A stretch of 64,000 bases of DNA from Ceratobasidium sp. AG-K. Its lineage: Eukaryota; Basidiomycota; Agaricomycetes; Cantharellales; Ceratobasidiaceae. Shown here piece after piece: positions 45,448 to 57,175 of the stretch. Position numbers and translations under genes: made by a program. Numbering within the stretch: position 1 is the first letter of the stretch; each line of letters begins with the position of its first letter. The DNA lies in NCBI GenBank assembly GCA_037039685.1, contig JAWNGF010000001.1, positions 3,038,001 to 3,102,000 on the forward strand. The letters are read 5' to 3'. The notes below the pieces were generated by a model that made no database searches, was not told where the DNA came from, and saw only the letters and a program-made list of their open reading frames with translations.

Positions 45448-48400
45448 CGAAGAGGATGGAGGGGTTCAGTGATAGGTTACCCCAGGCAGCTAGGTATTTA
45501 TGGCATGAAATCGCCCTTCAGATGGAGGAGTCATTGGTCACGCGCCCGAGCATCGTGGTATAGAATCAGTACCCTGAATAGCAGGCCGAGGGGAAGGCTG
45601 CAGCACGCCTTAGACTATATATTCGTATTTTGGGCGCTCAAACCCTGTTTGGGTCTGGTGCCTTGGTATGACAGGGGAACACATGATGTTTTCAAATTGA
45701 AAGCCTGCATGCCTAACTATATGGAGGTTACAGGCCGAGCTTGGGCGCCATTGTCAAGGCGTGGACGAGGAACACCTCCTGAACAGGCAGTTGAATTGTC
45801 TTGTAAGGTCCTTAAATATTATACACAGCTCATTGTTATGATGCTATCCGATTCCTCCCTCCAATGCAGCAGGGATCTGGGGTGATTGCGCGGAGTTTAA
45901 AACTCTTGTGTCGTTGAATTTTAATCCATCGCCGTCTTGATTTCTTGGCATACTCTGCCAATCAAAAAACGGGGATAAGTCAGAAGCGTCGAAGATCGAT
46001 CCGAGATAAATTCTAGATATCAATGCGGAGGGAGACTAATATCATATGCAGACGCGCCGAATCTGGGAAGTGAATGCATTATTCAAGTAGAAAATAGTCA
46101 GTTAAAGCCAGTAACCGAGGTGTTGAAGGTGAAGGGGTCTGCCTTTCGATTGGCGCGTGGTAACACGCCAGTGGTGAGTCGGCTATTCGTTATTTACCCC
46201 AACTGCGGTGTATCACGCATATATAGTCCCTTTGAGACTTTAAGACCAGACTTTCATTTATAGCTGGATGTCCAAATGCACTTGCTCTGACATATTTGTG
46301 CGTTGGCTGGCATGCAGTGTTTTCGTGCTGCATCCCCCAAAAGAGCCCAGTACATTCGAAAATAAGCACAGCAAAGGCCGGGTTTTACTACCAAGATAAA
46401 TAAGCTCGAAGATAATCGGAGGAAAGCCTGTGTGATAATTACGACTTTGTAGAACCTTGCTAAGTAGAACGACAAAGCTACAAGTAAACCAACATCGGGT
46501 TCCTTTTAGGATGCGCACAAGGCTTGTGAAAGAAAAGGAATCCCATCTGGAGTAAGAAAGGAAATTTGGGACGCAAGCAACCACTGGGGAGGTGATTGGC
46601 AGCTAGCTACTGCCAGAATAATGGCAGACATCGTTTTCAATTTTATTCATTAAAATGATGTGAGCTCGAACGAACCTTATGATTCGCAACCTGCGGGAAC
46701 TCACGAGTGCGACTGGACCTGAGCCACCGAGGAGCAACCGGCGCTTGCCGCCTACCCACGTGACCGTTGAGTCTCGTTCCCCCCTCTCGCTATCGCTATT
46801 GCGCACGGTTTGTTTGGCTTCTCACCCGCTACTTCTCCAGTCAATATAACTCATGACAGGCCGTCCGACCTGTAAGTCTTCCTTGTGTCTCACAGACCCG
46901 ATTCCCCGAAAGGTAGATACTCTGGATCCATGCCCTCATGACTCCCACTCTGCCCGGCTCCCTAGCGTATCGTTGGTCCAGCTATCACAATCCCGTATGG
47001 ACACACACAATTATTTCTATACTGCCAGTCTTTGTACTTTCATTCTGTACGAGTGTTGCGAAGCTAAGACATATCCGTTATCCACACTAACAACAAGAGG
47101 TTTCAAATGTAGACCTATACATTGATGTTACACCTTGACCGTACGCCCCATTTAGCAATAGTCGAGCGTCATTAGAAGCTACCATGCAAGTGAGATAATA
47201 AGCCAGTAAGACCTCTCAGGCGATGTATAGATCATTATCTGTAACGCCATGTAACACCGCGGACATACATATAGACGATGCATGTGAGCCGCAGCACCAG
47301 TATACTTTGATCCATCCACGGTAAAGCTCTTTTGGCCTTCCCTCGATAGTCCATTCTGTGGCTGGAAACGGCTAATTAACATGACAGTGGCTCGATTGGT
47401 AGTAGACGCTTGTAGTGCCTTAACGTGTTTATCCAGGACGTTGTGCTGCAGTCGTTTATTTCATGGCACGTATAGGCTATATAAAAAATAAAATCCCATA
47501 GATTCGCAGTGCTTCAATCACACTCATATACCTCCACCGCAGCGTACGCGCTACAGCATCAAGCACGATGTTCCGTGAAATTTGGTCAAATTAGCTGTAT
47601 TTTCACATTCACTCCTCGATCTCCCAGGCCCACTCGTATAAATTATGGAGGCATATACCTTGGTTGGAAAGCATTTTCTATTGGATCATGTTCACTTTGA
47701 CACCTTCGCACCATTATCCAGATATATGTGCAAGTTTCGCGCATATTTAGACCACCAGTACAGCTAAATAGCCACTGAGACAAGCTACTCTCGAGATGAT
47801 ACTGGTGTACGGTGTGACCCGATGAGATAAACCCTGTCGGATTGTGACTTCAACTCTTTTAATCATGTGATAGCTCTTGGCCACAAATTGTGAGTGCGGG
47901 CATACATGAATTAAAACACAAGTAATTGTTATAAATGCGATACCTTGTAGTCTCTCCGCATCCGCTACTTCTCGTTCTGCAGTAGTACGTACCTCGCCTC
48001 GCTTTGTGTGAAGTGATAAACCCAACTCTAACGCACGGTCTTCCTAAGAGAATATAAGTCATTCATAACAAAACGGTAGACAATATCCAGCAACACGAGG
48101 CCTACGACCACGCACCAAAAGGGATATAAGGTTTAAGGTGTACTGGTTCATGCAGCCTGTTTCCGGAATTTCGTATTGAAGCTCTATATGTGCGTGGAGG
48201 CAGACCCAGTGCGGCGAACGTTCCACCTGACTCGCAAAGCCATGCTCAGCATTATGTCACACCGATACGAATTCACCTAGGGGGCCGCCCCCCGCAAAGC
48301 GAAATTCGATTGAAGTGCTGAGATTCTCTGCACCCAGGTGATCGATAGAAGATTCGATCGGAACGCATGCCAGATGACTCGAAGTCACTGTCACGCCGTC

Positions 48401-50109
48401 CTGTTTAGAGCAGCAAGTAGATTGCGAGAAAAACGAATGTGGCTTGTAGAAGTCACGACCACCGTGCCTGTGACCAATCAGACATGTCAAGCGGCATGTG
48501 CTTGTCCAGAATAGCACCCCGAAGGTTATATCGCTCTGTAAATCACTCACGTTTCTGTGCACTATACCTGTTGTCTATCATTCTCACCTATATGTTGACA
48601 TGTTACTATGCTATCAGCCGGTGATTTTGGCCATATGCTAGCCTTAAGGATAACCCCAGCCCCCGGAGTATTTGGATCCTACACTCGCCAATGGGAAACG
48701 TGGTCGCATACCACTAGCACCTGCTTACTCCTTTTTTACTCTTGGTCTAAATGAATGAGTGCTCTAATATTACCTGCATCAAGACAATATAAGCGCCAGG
48801 CTTGATCGCTCGTTTGTATGCGAGTACGTAGTTTTTTCCACACTCTCAAATTACTCAACAAATCAGCTCTAAACCATGCGTGTATCCTTCTAACTTGGTT
48901 GAGGGGGGTTTGAGTTCATGTTTAATCCTTGTCGAATGCGCGCCCATCGACTAGGTTACAAGTATTATCCCGGTTTTAATGCTATGAAACATTCGGAAGT
49001 TCAAGAACAAATAGTTTGAGTGGGCATTGGCCAAGCATCCGCAGGATGTTATAACTGGCGGACCGACAAGGTGGAGTGTGAAGTGGTATCCCTAACAATG
49101 AGCTAATAGTCAAAGCCATAGCAACTATGTATATCATCCGAGTGCTACTCAGCCCACGATCAAGGCGACGGCTCAGCACTTATTGTAAACAGTGTAACCG
49201 CCACGAACTCAACTGTATGCAATTGAAATAATGATGATATGTGGTCGGGACATAAACTATGTCCGGATACAGCACTGCTTCTTCTAACGCCATGGTCATT
49301 GTGATATAGAGCGGTCTGTTGCTTTTGGCCGAGGTCGGTCTAGGGCGCTAAGTAGGGTGTTGAGACTGGTCTTGGCGTGATAGAGTGATGGCGGGTGGCC
49401 TGGAACGCCGCTGGCGGCACGGATATATCACATCAGTAGGTCACAAGCAGTAATCAGAGCCCAAACTGGCCTTACACCCCACCAAGCCTCGATACAGGGT
49501 TAACGGGAGGAAACTAATCACACTCGTGACGAACGAAGGTGGCAAGCAGTACTGACGCAGGCCAATACCAGTAAGGATATGGTCCTGGTTGATTGATCCT
49601 TAGTAGTTGGGGGAATTGTTCTACATGAATTGGTAAGGGGGGTTGCAGTCCCGAAGTGGTCGTATGTGCAGATAAGGGTTCCTCGAGCCTGTGTCATACA
49701 AGGTACAGTCACTCGTGTGACAATAGTGCTGAAAGGGCGTATGGGGCACGCCCCCAGGGAAGCTGCGGCGCCTACGGTAACGCCTTCCTAAAAGGAACAA
49801 TGAGGGGCAGAGTGAGATGGGCATGTCCGAAACCATGGATCTTTTTCACCCCCCACTATCACCATCATACCTGTAGCGAAATATCTACATCGACATTTTG
49901 AACCGCGTCAGAGAGGTTGCGTATGTTGTTAACCCCAACTAAATCTCCACTCTTTCGATGTTCGGGCTATTACAAAGTATATTACGGGGATCACGGTGTG
50001 TTTTAATAATTAGCAGCCTTTTGTACCACTACCAACAGCTGACAGTTCAACAAACGCATCAAGCAATGAACATCAGGTTGTAAAGCATGAGCATGCCAGA
50101 GCTCAGCCC
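45448..50109. other. Gene-poor region, no gene seen
   Basis: About 4.7 kb. The first 100 bp hold the P450 B promoter, with a TAAATA box on the minus strand at 45495-45500, about 50 bp upstream of its ATG. Beyond that only short frames occur, and none joins into a gene I can support. A CACGTGACCG site lies near 46,758. No repeats or RNA genes were recognised. Confidence 0.45.
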
Positions 50110-51799
50110 ATGGAGCCCATAGCCGAGCGCTTTGTACCTATGTTGAATACCGACCTACCGCTGCCTACCCTACCGCCAGAAATTGTGGAGTTGATTGTTA
50201 TTCATACCGCTCGTCCCCTCCTCCCCCCTATCTGCGCGCCATACGAATCATACTTCCAATCCCGCAAAGCCCACTGGAAGTGCCTTGGCGGTGTAGTCAG
50301 TTCTACTAAGTATTACAGACATCTGCTTGTTAAAAGGTGGTTCGCTGTCGTTGTTTTGCGAGATCGCTACGACTGGGATCGTATCCTAGACCCAAATTGG
50401 ATGGGTGGTCTTAGCAATAGCATCTGGTACGTACCATCGTGATCAATGTTTGTTCACTGCTCACTCGAGTCTAGTAATGTCATAGCTGCTAGCGGTGCCC
50501 TGGTATCATCCCTTCGCAATCGCACAGACAACAAAGTACTAGTTTCCTTCAATCGGCTTACTCGAGCCTCTCTGGACTTTCACAACGACTTTCTGAGATC
50601 CTCAATGACTTTCCATACTATCAACTAGTGAATGAGTTGCCGAACTCTTTGGAGTTTCTCGAGATACTGAACGCTCACGGTCCCGACGAGCACATGATAA
50701 AACTAGTCTCACGCTGCTGCCCTAATCTGCTTGAGCTGAGGCTTGGCCGCTGTACTATGTTCACCAATCCTAACTGTGTGTGGTGGAGGGCTCATCCTGC
50801 GGATCATGATGCGTATATGGCAGACAGAGGGGTCGAGGCATACGCAGTGAGTATTCGATTAGAAGCTAGCTCCCTTCCTCAACAAACTGACGCTCAGCGG
50901 CCCAACTTAGGGAGCAGTGGGCAATCTGATTGAAAACTTGCCCAGACTGCACACGTTACACATTGGCGTCTACCTGACCCCTATCGAGGCGGTCTGGGCT
51001 CACCGAGTTGACCACCGCAAACTGCATCCTTTTCCTGATTCCATGCGACACGAGAATCCAGAGGGGATTCACAATCATTTGCATCAAGTTGCTCTGGCGG
51101 CTGCCAACGGAGAGGATCCTGAACCGCCCATCAATTACCACTATCCTCCTCTGGCGAAAAAAGAAATCTGGGAAGCACCTTGCCCAGAATGTGATCGCCG
51201 ATTTCGAGCGCCAGCTGAAAGCGCTGAGATGCGTACTGCCTGTGTCTTATCTGCCAGAGTCTGGTCCTTGCGCAGGGTCTCGTTCGCCTCTTTTACATCG
51301 CCAGGACGTGTGGGCGCTAGCACTTGGGATGTTCGGCCAAGGCACAGCGTAGACGGCTATTTACTCGATGGCGGTCACGCAAAGGCTATGATGCCCTTGA
51401 TTGGGCAGGACGAGCCTCCAATTCGCTTTGTTGAGGTCGATGTTGGGCGTCTTGACGGCCCGGAAGAAGCTTTTCAGAAGCGGAAAACCTTGACTTTTGG
51501 GATTTCAAGCTTTGGCAACACAATCGTTATTTCGCCACCTATAAACGAACCTCGCATTTCAACAGTAAGATTGGTTGAAGCGCAACTTGAACCCGTTTAA
51601 CCCGCTTGTTCTTCCAGATATTCTAAATTCCCATTTATTGGTGCTTGAAGAACGCTTTCCACTGCTCCCTGACACCACGATACTTACCCAAAACAGCGCT
51701 GTAGATTTTCGTTTAGCCCTTTTTCCTCAGGGGCGGTCACGGCCTCGCTTCGATAATTATGGGTATGTTGGGTTTGGGATCCTTCCGACGCCACTGTGA
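50110..51799 (+). pseudogene. F-box-like protein gene, frame disrupted
   Basis: The 5' part encodes MEPIAERFVPMLNTDLPLPT and LPPEIVELIVIHTARPLLPP, which looks like a short F-box-like helix pair, followed by WKCLGGVVSSTKYYRHLLVK. Downstream come blocks such as ASLDFHNDFL, NDFPYYQLVNELPNSLEFLE, LNAHGPDEHMIKLVSRCCPN and NLIENLPRLHTLHIGVY, with a leucine-rich-repeat feel. The Cys pair in EAPCPECDRRF could be half a zinc site. The frame changes between DFHNDFL and NDFPYYQLV near 50,600 with no room for an intron, and the segment just after the F-box part seems shortened. A final part (VDFRLALFPQGRS) lies in yet another frame and may need an intron. F-box proteins usually recruit targets to SCF ubiquitin ligases, but no target can be named. 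Family recall (a multi-copy Rhizoctonia-type family) is inference. Confidence 0.55.
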
Positions 51800-52026
51800 C
51801 CGCCCTTGTTGTGAAACCTTTATGGTCGTATACCTGGGCCCGCGTACTTCTATCCAGTGGCAGACCGATCGTCAAAAGAGGGGTAGCCATTTGGGGGAGG
51901 ACCCAACTTGAAACATGTTTATAGTACCATGGACTACATCCTTCATTTCTATAGTATTTATTTATAAGCGCCAGACCAGCGAAATGGAGCCTTGCCGCTT
52001 TTGCACTAAAGCTCCTTCGAGATACG

Positions 52027-52605
52027 ATGAACATCACCGAGGAACAAATAAAAGCGAAAATACGACCAATCGCTCACTCTCCGTAAGTACACTGCTATTC
52101 TCCACCAAGCTATGCAAACTGTTTCTCCAGATGGCCTATTTGGATGTCCGGGGCACTATGTAAGTCCCCTCGCAAAAAATTCGAGACTGCCCTCGAACCA
52201 TGCATATGATTTCACCCAGTCATGTCAACCGCGGGGATAAAGTCCGCAGGGCTACCTCCCCTATACCAGCGAATCGGGTTCCCGTTCATCTTTCTCGGTG
52301 CAGGTTACGTCCTCAGTACTGGGGATAAACGAAACGGTAGTGGCATCTCGACAGGTAAATAGTATCTCAGCTCCTAAATTGTGCTGTGCTAAGAATATCT
52401 TGTGGCACCAGCATGGTCGGCCACGTACTTGTTTCTCAATGGGGCAAACGCCTTGCGGGCGAGGACACCGGCCTCGTTGGCATTGAGTGCGGCAGCCTCG
52501 GTCACGTTGGCGCTGTATGGCAGCGAATACTTCTACTTCAATCGGAACGATCCGGTTGAGCAGCCTGTTGCCTATCAACCTTCTCCTTACTCTCGCCGTG
52601 TCTAG
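52027..52605 (+). CDS. AIM19: Small two-span membrane protein, Aim19-like
   Basis: Four exons can be joined to give about 120 residues. MNITEEQIKAKIRPIAHSP is joined through two small introns to a region MSTAGIKSAGLPPLYQRIG. Then come FPFIFLGAGYVLSTGDKRNG, SGISTAWSATYLFLNGANAL and a second hydrophobic stretch ASLALSAAASVTLALYGSEY, ending YQPSPYSRRV. The pattern GxGYxLxxGDxxNGSGxxTAWSxxYLFLN matches my memory of the fungal Aim19 family (altered inheritance of mitochondria 19), small mitochondrial membrane proteins of unclear function. The first exon is weakly supported; the start could instead be the internal Met of MSTAGIK. It is convergent with the large minus-strand gene that ends at 52895. 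Confidence 0.55.
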
Positions 52606-52894
52606 ATAGGTAGATCTCGCGGTAGCCTCGGAGATGGATTGGCACCTTTTGTGTATTGTCGCCATAACCCCATTGAATTGCACGCGCTACTCTGCCGCCG
52701 GTCGAGACAAAAGCATCGTTCTATTTCTCTACCCCCTACAAATACAATTCTGCAGACGAGAAACATACGGACAGCAAAAAGCATACTCCAAGAAACTACA
52801 AAGCATTTGAATCGTTTTTATCAGTAAGCTTCAGCAATGAACAGATTAAATACAGATCCGGCAATATACAGCATTCGAACAAAGATCATACAAT

Positions 52895-55800
52895 TTACCA
52901 AGTACCCCATAGGCGAATCAGACCCTGTGAGCTCTCCGCCCAGTTCGGTCGTGTCGATGCAGGCCCCCCTCCGCCAACGCCATGCCCAGACCCACTGTCG
53001 CGGCGCACGACGCTCCCAAACCAGCTACCCCCAAGCGAGTTTTGGCTCCACGAATTGTCAGTGTATAACCCGGCAAGAGGATCGTCCAACGAGGAGGCTA
53101 AAGATCGACGTTGCAAGATCGTTAGCATAAACTATGGCACTAGTAACTAGAGTGTAACGTACACACCTGGCCGCGCCATGAATACGCCGCGAGTCCAGCC
53201 ACGAGGGCCGAACCCGCATACGCAGAGAGCACGAGCGGCAGAGAGCGCGCGAAGGTTCGCAGCGCAGACGGCCGCGGCTCCTGCTCAAACTCGGTTCCCT
53301 CGCCAGCTTTCCCGCCCGTAAACGAGGGTAGCCGAAGTCGGACGATTCCGGCGGCGAGGCTCCCGAGTGAGCAGGCTGCCGCAGCGACACCAGCAAGACG
53401 GGCGATATCTTCGAGGTCGGGGATCGCAAGGAACGAAACCGATGCACCCAACATCAACGCCGACTGTTAAACCGGTGTTAGCCGAACAAGTTCACATGCA
53501 ATCACCAATGCAGGGCTTGCCATTAAATTAGTGCTCGCATCAGCAACCATCAGCCGCTGTCGGTCTTCAACCTTTTCGTCGGGTTGATCCACGTAGAGAT
53601 AAGGAATACCAAGCCCGAGCAAGCTCGCAAGAGTCCGAAGAGGGACACCCACAAACGGATTGGCAGCCGCACGACGTCGGCGCAGGCGTTCCGATGGGCT
53701 CATGACCTCCAGGTTGACCGCGTCGGCGACCGCGTGCAGTTTGGCGAGGCGCCATTCGGCTAATCACCATGAGTCAAACAGATATGCTGCGGAACGGCAA
53801 GGACTTACCAGTCCGGACGTGAACACGTGCGACCGTGCGAGTTTTGAGGACAGAATTAGAAAGAGAGTGGTCCGTGGAGACCGACTTGATAAACTCGAGG
53901 ACTTCGTGCGACTCTTCAGGCGTAAACGGCGGGTTGACGCGAATGTATTCCTTTTCGCCACGCTTCTTCTCGGCCAACAGACGATCTACCAAACAGTTAG
54001 ATACAATCGACGGGGATAACGTCATGAGACTTACCTGTATAGTGCCAGGTCAACAGCTCAATAGCCTCCTGGACCGCACGAGGGTTCACGTCGGAATGAG
54101 CGGGATGGGTCTCGAGATAGGCCCAATAGCGGCGCTCTTGCTCCAAATCTAAGCCGATATTAGTCCAGCCCTACCAAAACAAGTAATATTACTTACCGAG
54201 TTCGGCATCTTCACCAACCACAAACTTGTCCTCGGGACCTTGAGGCCCGACCCGACGACGCTTATGAGAGACATAGGTCCAAGCCAACACGCACGGGGCA
54301 CCATACCCAAGATCGACGGGCTCGGTCCCGGCTTCGGAAACCTCGTCCCAGCGCTCGGCCTTGCTCCCGTCCAAGAGAATCTCGCCAGTCCCAGAGACGT
54401 GGATCCAGATTTCCCACCCAGTAGGCAGGTCGACGTCGCGCTCTTGGAGGCTCTTGTCCACAAACGAGTTGACACCGCTGTGCGTCGCGGGGTCGGACAT
54501 GTCTAGGTCCGTGACGAGCGTGACAGGTTGGGGCGCCGATGGCGTGGGGATAGTGAGGACCTTGGAGCCGGCGTCGGTGCGGGTGATGGACTGTGTGTCG
54601 CTGCGGTCGTCGATGTCGTCAAGCTCGTCCTTGACCAAGCGATGGGCATAGTATACTTTGCCGCTGGGTAAGACTTGGGCGACCCATTCGCGAGGGTGCC
54701 TGTCAATGGGAGGAAGAGGACCACCGACACCGCCGAGTGTGCCAAGGCGGGTGGCGAGACGAGCCATGAGCGAAGACCGCCTGTCCATGTGAGACATGAG
54801 ACGAGAGAGAACAGAACCGTAGACTTGGGCACGGTCGGGCTGGCGCTGCGAGTGTGGGCGTGGCTGAAGTTGAGCGTTTTCCTTGTCCTTGTCTTCGGGC
54901 TTGGACTCAGCCTCCTCGATCTCGGCAGGGGGCTCGAGCGTGTGGGTTTGAGCAAGGGCGGAGCGCGGCTTGGAAGCAGCGGCTTCGGTCTCGGGCAACA
55001 TCATGCGAACAGTCCTGTGTAACTGTTAGATAAATTCGACAACAATGACATGACAACTTACTTGGGAGTCCTAGTCTCGCCCTCGTACCAGTCCTTCAAC
55101 TCGGTTCCGGCGAGTCCGCGCAGCTCATTGTCCTGGCCACGGACGCTTGGGCTGATCATCTCATGGATGGAAGTATCAATCGACGGGCGTGGCCTACAAA
55201 GCTATCAATAAAGACATATTACATAATATGACCTAAACTCACCCAGCGGTCGCACGACGCAACTTCTCCTGCACACCAGCCGCCTCGGGGTCAGCATCAC
55301 CAAAGACACCCATAGTGCTCATCGAACGCTCGAAATGACGGGGATTGAGGCGTTCCACATTGCTCGGATGGAAGAACGAATCGGACATGGATGCGGGTGG
55401 GACTTCATCGCCACCCGACGGGAACGGACGCGGAGGGGTCTCGATACCAGAGAAACGCGAGGGCGTGTCACTGAGGTACGACGAGCCGGGGCTGGTGGAC
55501 GCCCTGAGAGCACGCTGGTTGTCGGGAGTGGAGAACAGTCCACCGTCTTGCTCGGGGTTGAAGACTTGCGCCGGCGGGGTGACTGGGCGTGGGCCAGGCG
55601 AATTGGCACGAGGCGGGGTTGGAACCGATGAGATCCAGGTGGGATGTGACTCCCTGGGAGGAGTATCGATGAAGATCCCGGAGACGGCGAGATCGGATGG
55701 CTCACTGGAAAAAAACGTGTTAGAAGACGCGATAAGGTGCGAAAGACAAGGGTCGCGATATAATGAGAGGCGAGGGTCGAGGCAAGTATTGGAAAGAAAA

Positions 55801-57175
55801 ATGGAAATTTAATGATTGGACGAGGGATACTCACGGAACGGCTTGTTGAGCAGGTGTGCCACCCTCACTTCCCTCGGGGGACATGACCAACGCGCCATTG
55901 AGGAGTCCTTCGCCTTCGGTTTCGGCCTCGGACGTGGGCAGCGGCTTGCGGTCGTCGTCCACAGGAGCGGGAAGGGCGTCGGCAAGAGCGTTGCTGTACA
56001 AAGTTCAGTGCGTGTGATTAGAGTTTAATGAAGACCTACCGAATAGCCTCGTCGTCCTTTTCGATCTTGACGCCAGACTCCTCGGTTCCAGTCTGCACGG
56101 AGATGACATCGGCCTTGGGAACGTCGTCGGCCTTGTTCGGTTCGGCCCGCTCCTCAATCTCGAGTGCCACCTTTGCTTTGTTCGCATGCTCGTCCTCTGG
56201 CTCGTCCTCTTCCTGGGTGGGCTCCAACATGGACCATCCCATATCGGACCCAATCGTGCTTGCGGTGCGTTTGACTGCAGACTCAGATCCCTCGCGAGCA
56301 TGGCCACGTTCAGTCACCGAGGCAGGCAGATCTTGATCGCGTGGCTCTTCAGCCTTGGGCGTAGCTGCGGTAAACAAATCTGGTGCTGGGGCCGCAATGA
56401 CGTCAGGGACTGGAGCGGGGGATGGGACTGGAGTGATCTCGGTCGCAGCTGGGGCCTCGGCGGGGGGAGTGAGGACAACAGCGGGGGTGGTGATCACGGT
56501 GCTCTTGGGAGCGTCGGCGTGCAGGGCAGCCATGGCGGCCAGAGTAGATGCCGACGAAGCGAGCGCGCCAAATGCGCCAGTGCCGGGAGAGCTCGGGGAG
56601 CGCTCGTGGTGCGGTTTCTTGAGCACATTGTGCTTATCTTTTTCGTTTTCAGGGCTGCCAGGAAGGATTGGACTGCCGGCGAGCGGGTGCGAGAGCGTGC
56701 GGGGACGAGGGGGAATGGGCATAGTGAGCCTGCCATTGGCCTCGACGGGCGAAGCGCTAGAGGGGGTCGAGAAGGTACGGTCGCGCGGGGGTAGGCTTGC
56801 CGGAGCCGGATCAGTCTTGGACTTGTTCTTCTTAGACGACGGCGAGCGAGGGAAGCTAAGACCAGCAAGCGACAAGCGACGAGAGCTGCCGGCGGGGGGA
56901 GTAAGCGCCCCGGTTGGGCTGGGACTGGATGGACGACTAGGCGAGCCGGTCGACTTGTTTAGGCTATGCGTCGAGCTGGTAGCCGAGTTGGTATGTGAAG
57001 GAGAGTGTTCCAACTCCTGCTCCTGTTCGCTGTCGTCGTGGCGGTCATGCTTGTCGTCCTCGGACGGAGTACGAGACTTGACGTTCTTCGAGCTACTCCC
57101 GCGGCGAATGACTGAAACGACGCGCTTGCGAATTTTGCGTACGCTGTCCCGCAGCTGCACTGGAGAATCTGCCAT
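52895..57175 (-). CDS. Large disordered protein with WW-like segment and C-terminal membrane helices
   Basis: About ten exons encode roughly 1,000-1,100 residues. The first half (MADSPVQLRDSVRKIRKRVV onward) is Ser/Pro/Ala/Glu-rich and disordered, with basic patches. A central region has a WW-like segment (HPREWVAQVLPSGKVYYAHR) and a second strand pair (DLPTGWEIWIHVSGTGEILL), then RRYWAYLETHPAHSDVNP and EKEYIRVNPPFTPEESHEVL. The C terminus has hydrophobic spans: RTLASLLGLGIPYLYV, LMLGASVSFLAIPDLEDIA, LAGVAAAACSLGSLAAGIVR and LVLSAYAGSALVAGLAAYSW, before a Gly/Ser-rich tail. I do not recognise a named family; it looks like an uncharacterised basidiomycete membrane protein. All introns fit GT..AG; the last was placed with a GTACGT donor to keep WRGQ joined to SSSLDDPLAG. 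The start is the ATG at the head of the long first exon. Confidence 0.75.

Noticed and set aside
45352..45885. 177-codon plus-strand open frame
   Set aside because: It overlaps the first exon and promoter of P450 B on the other strand and shows no family feature.
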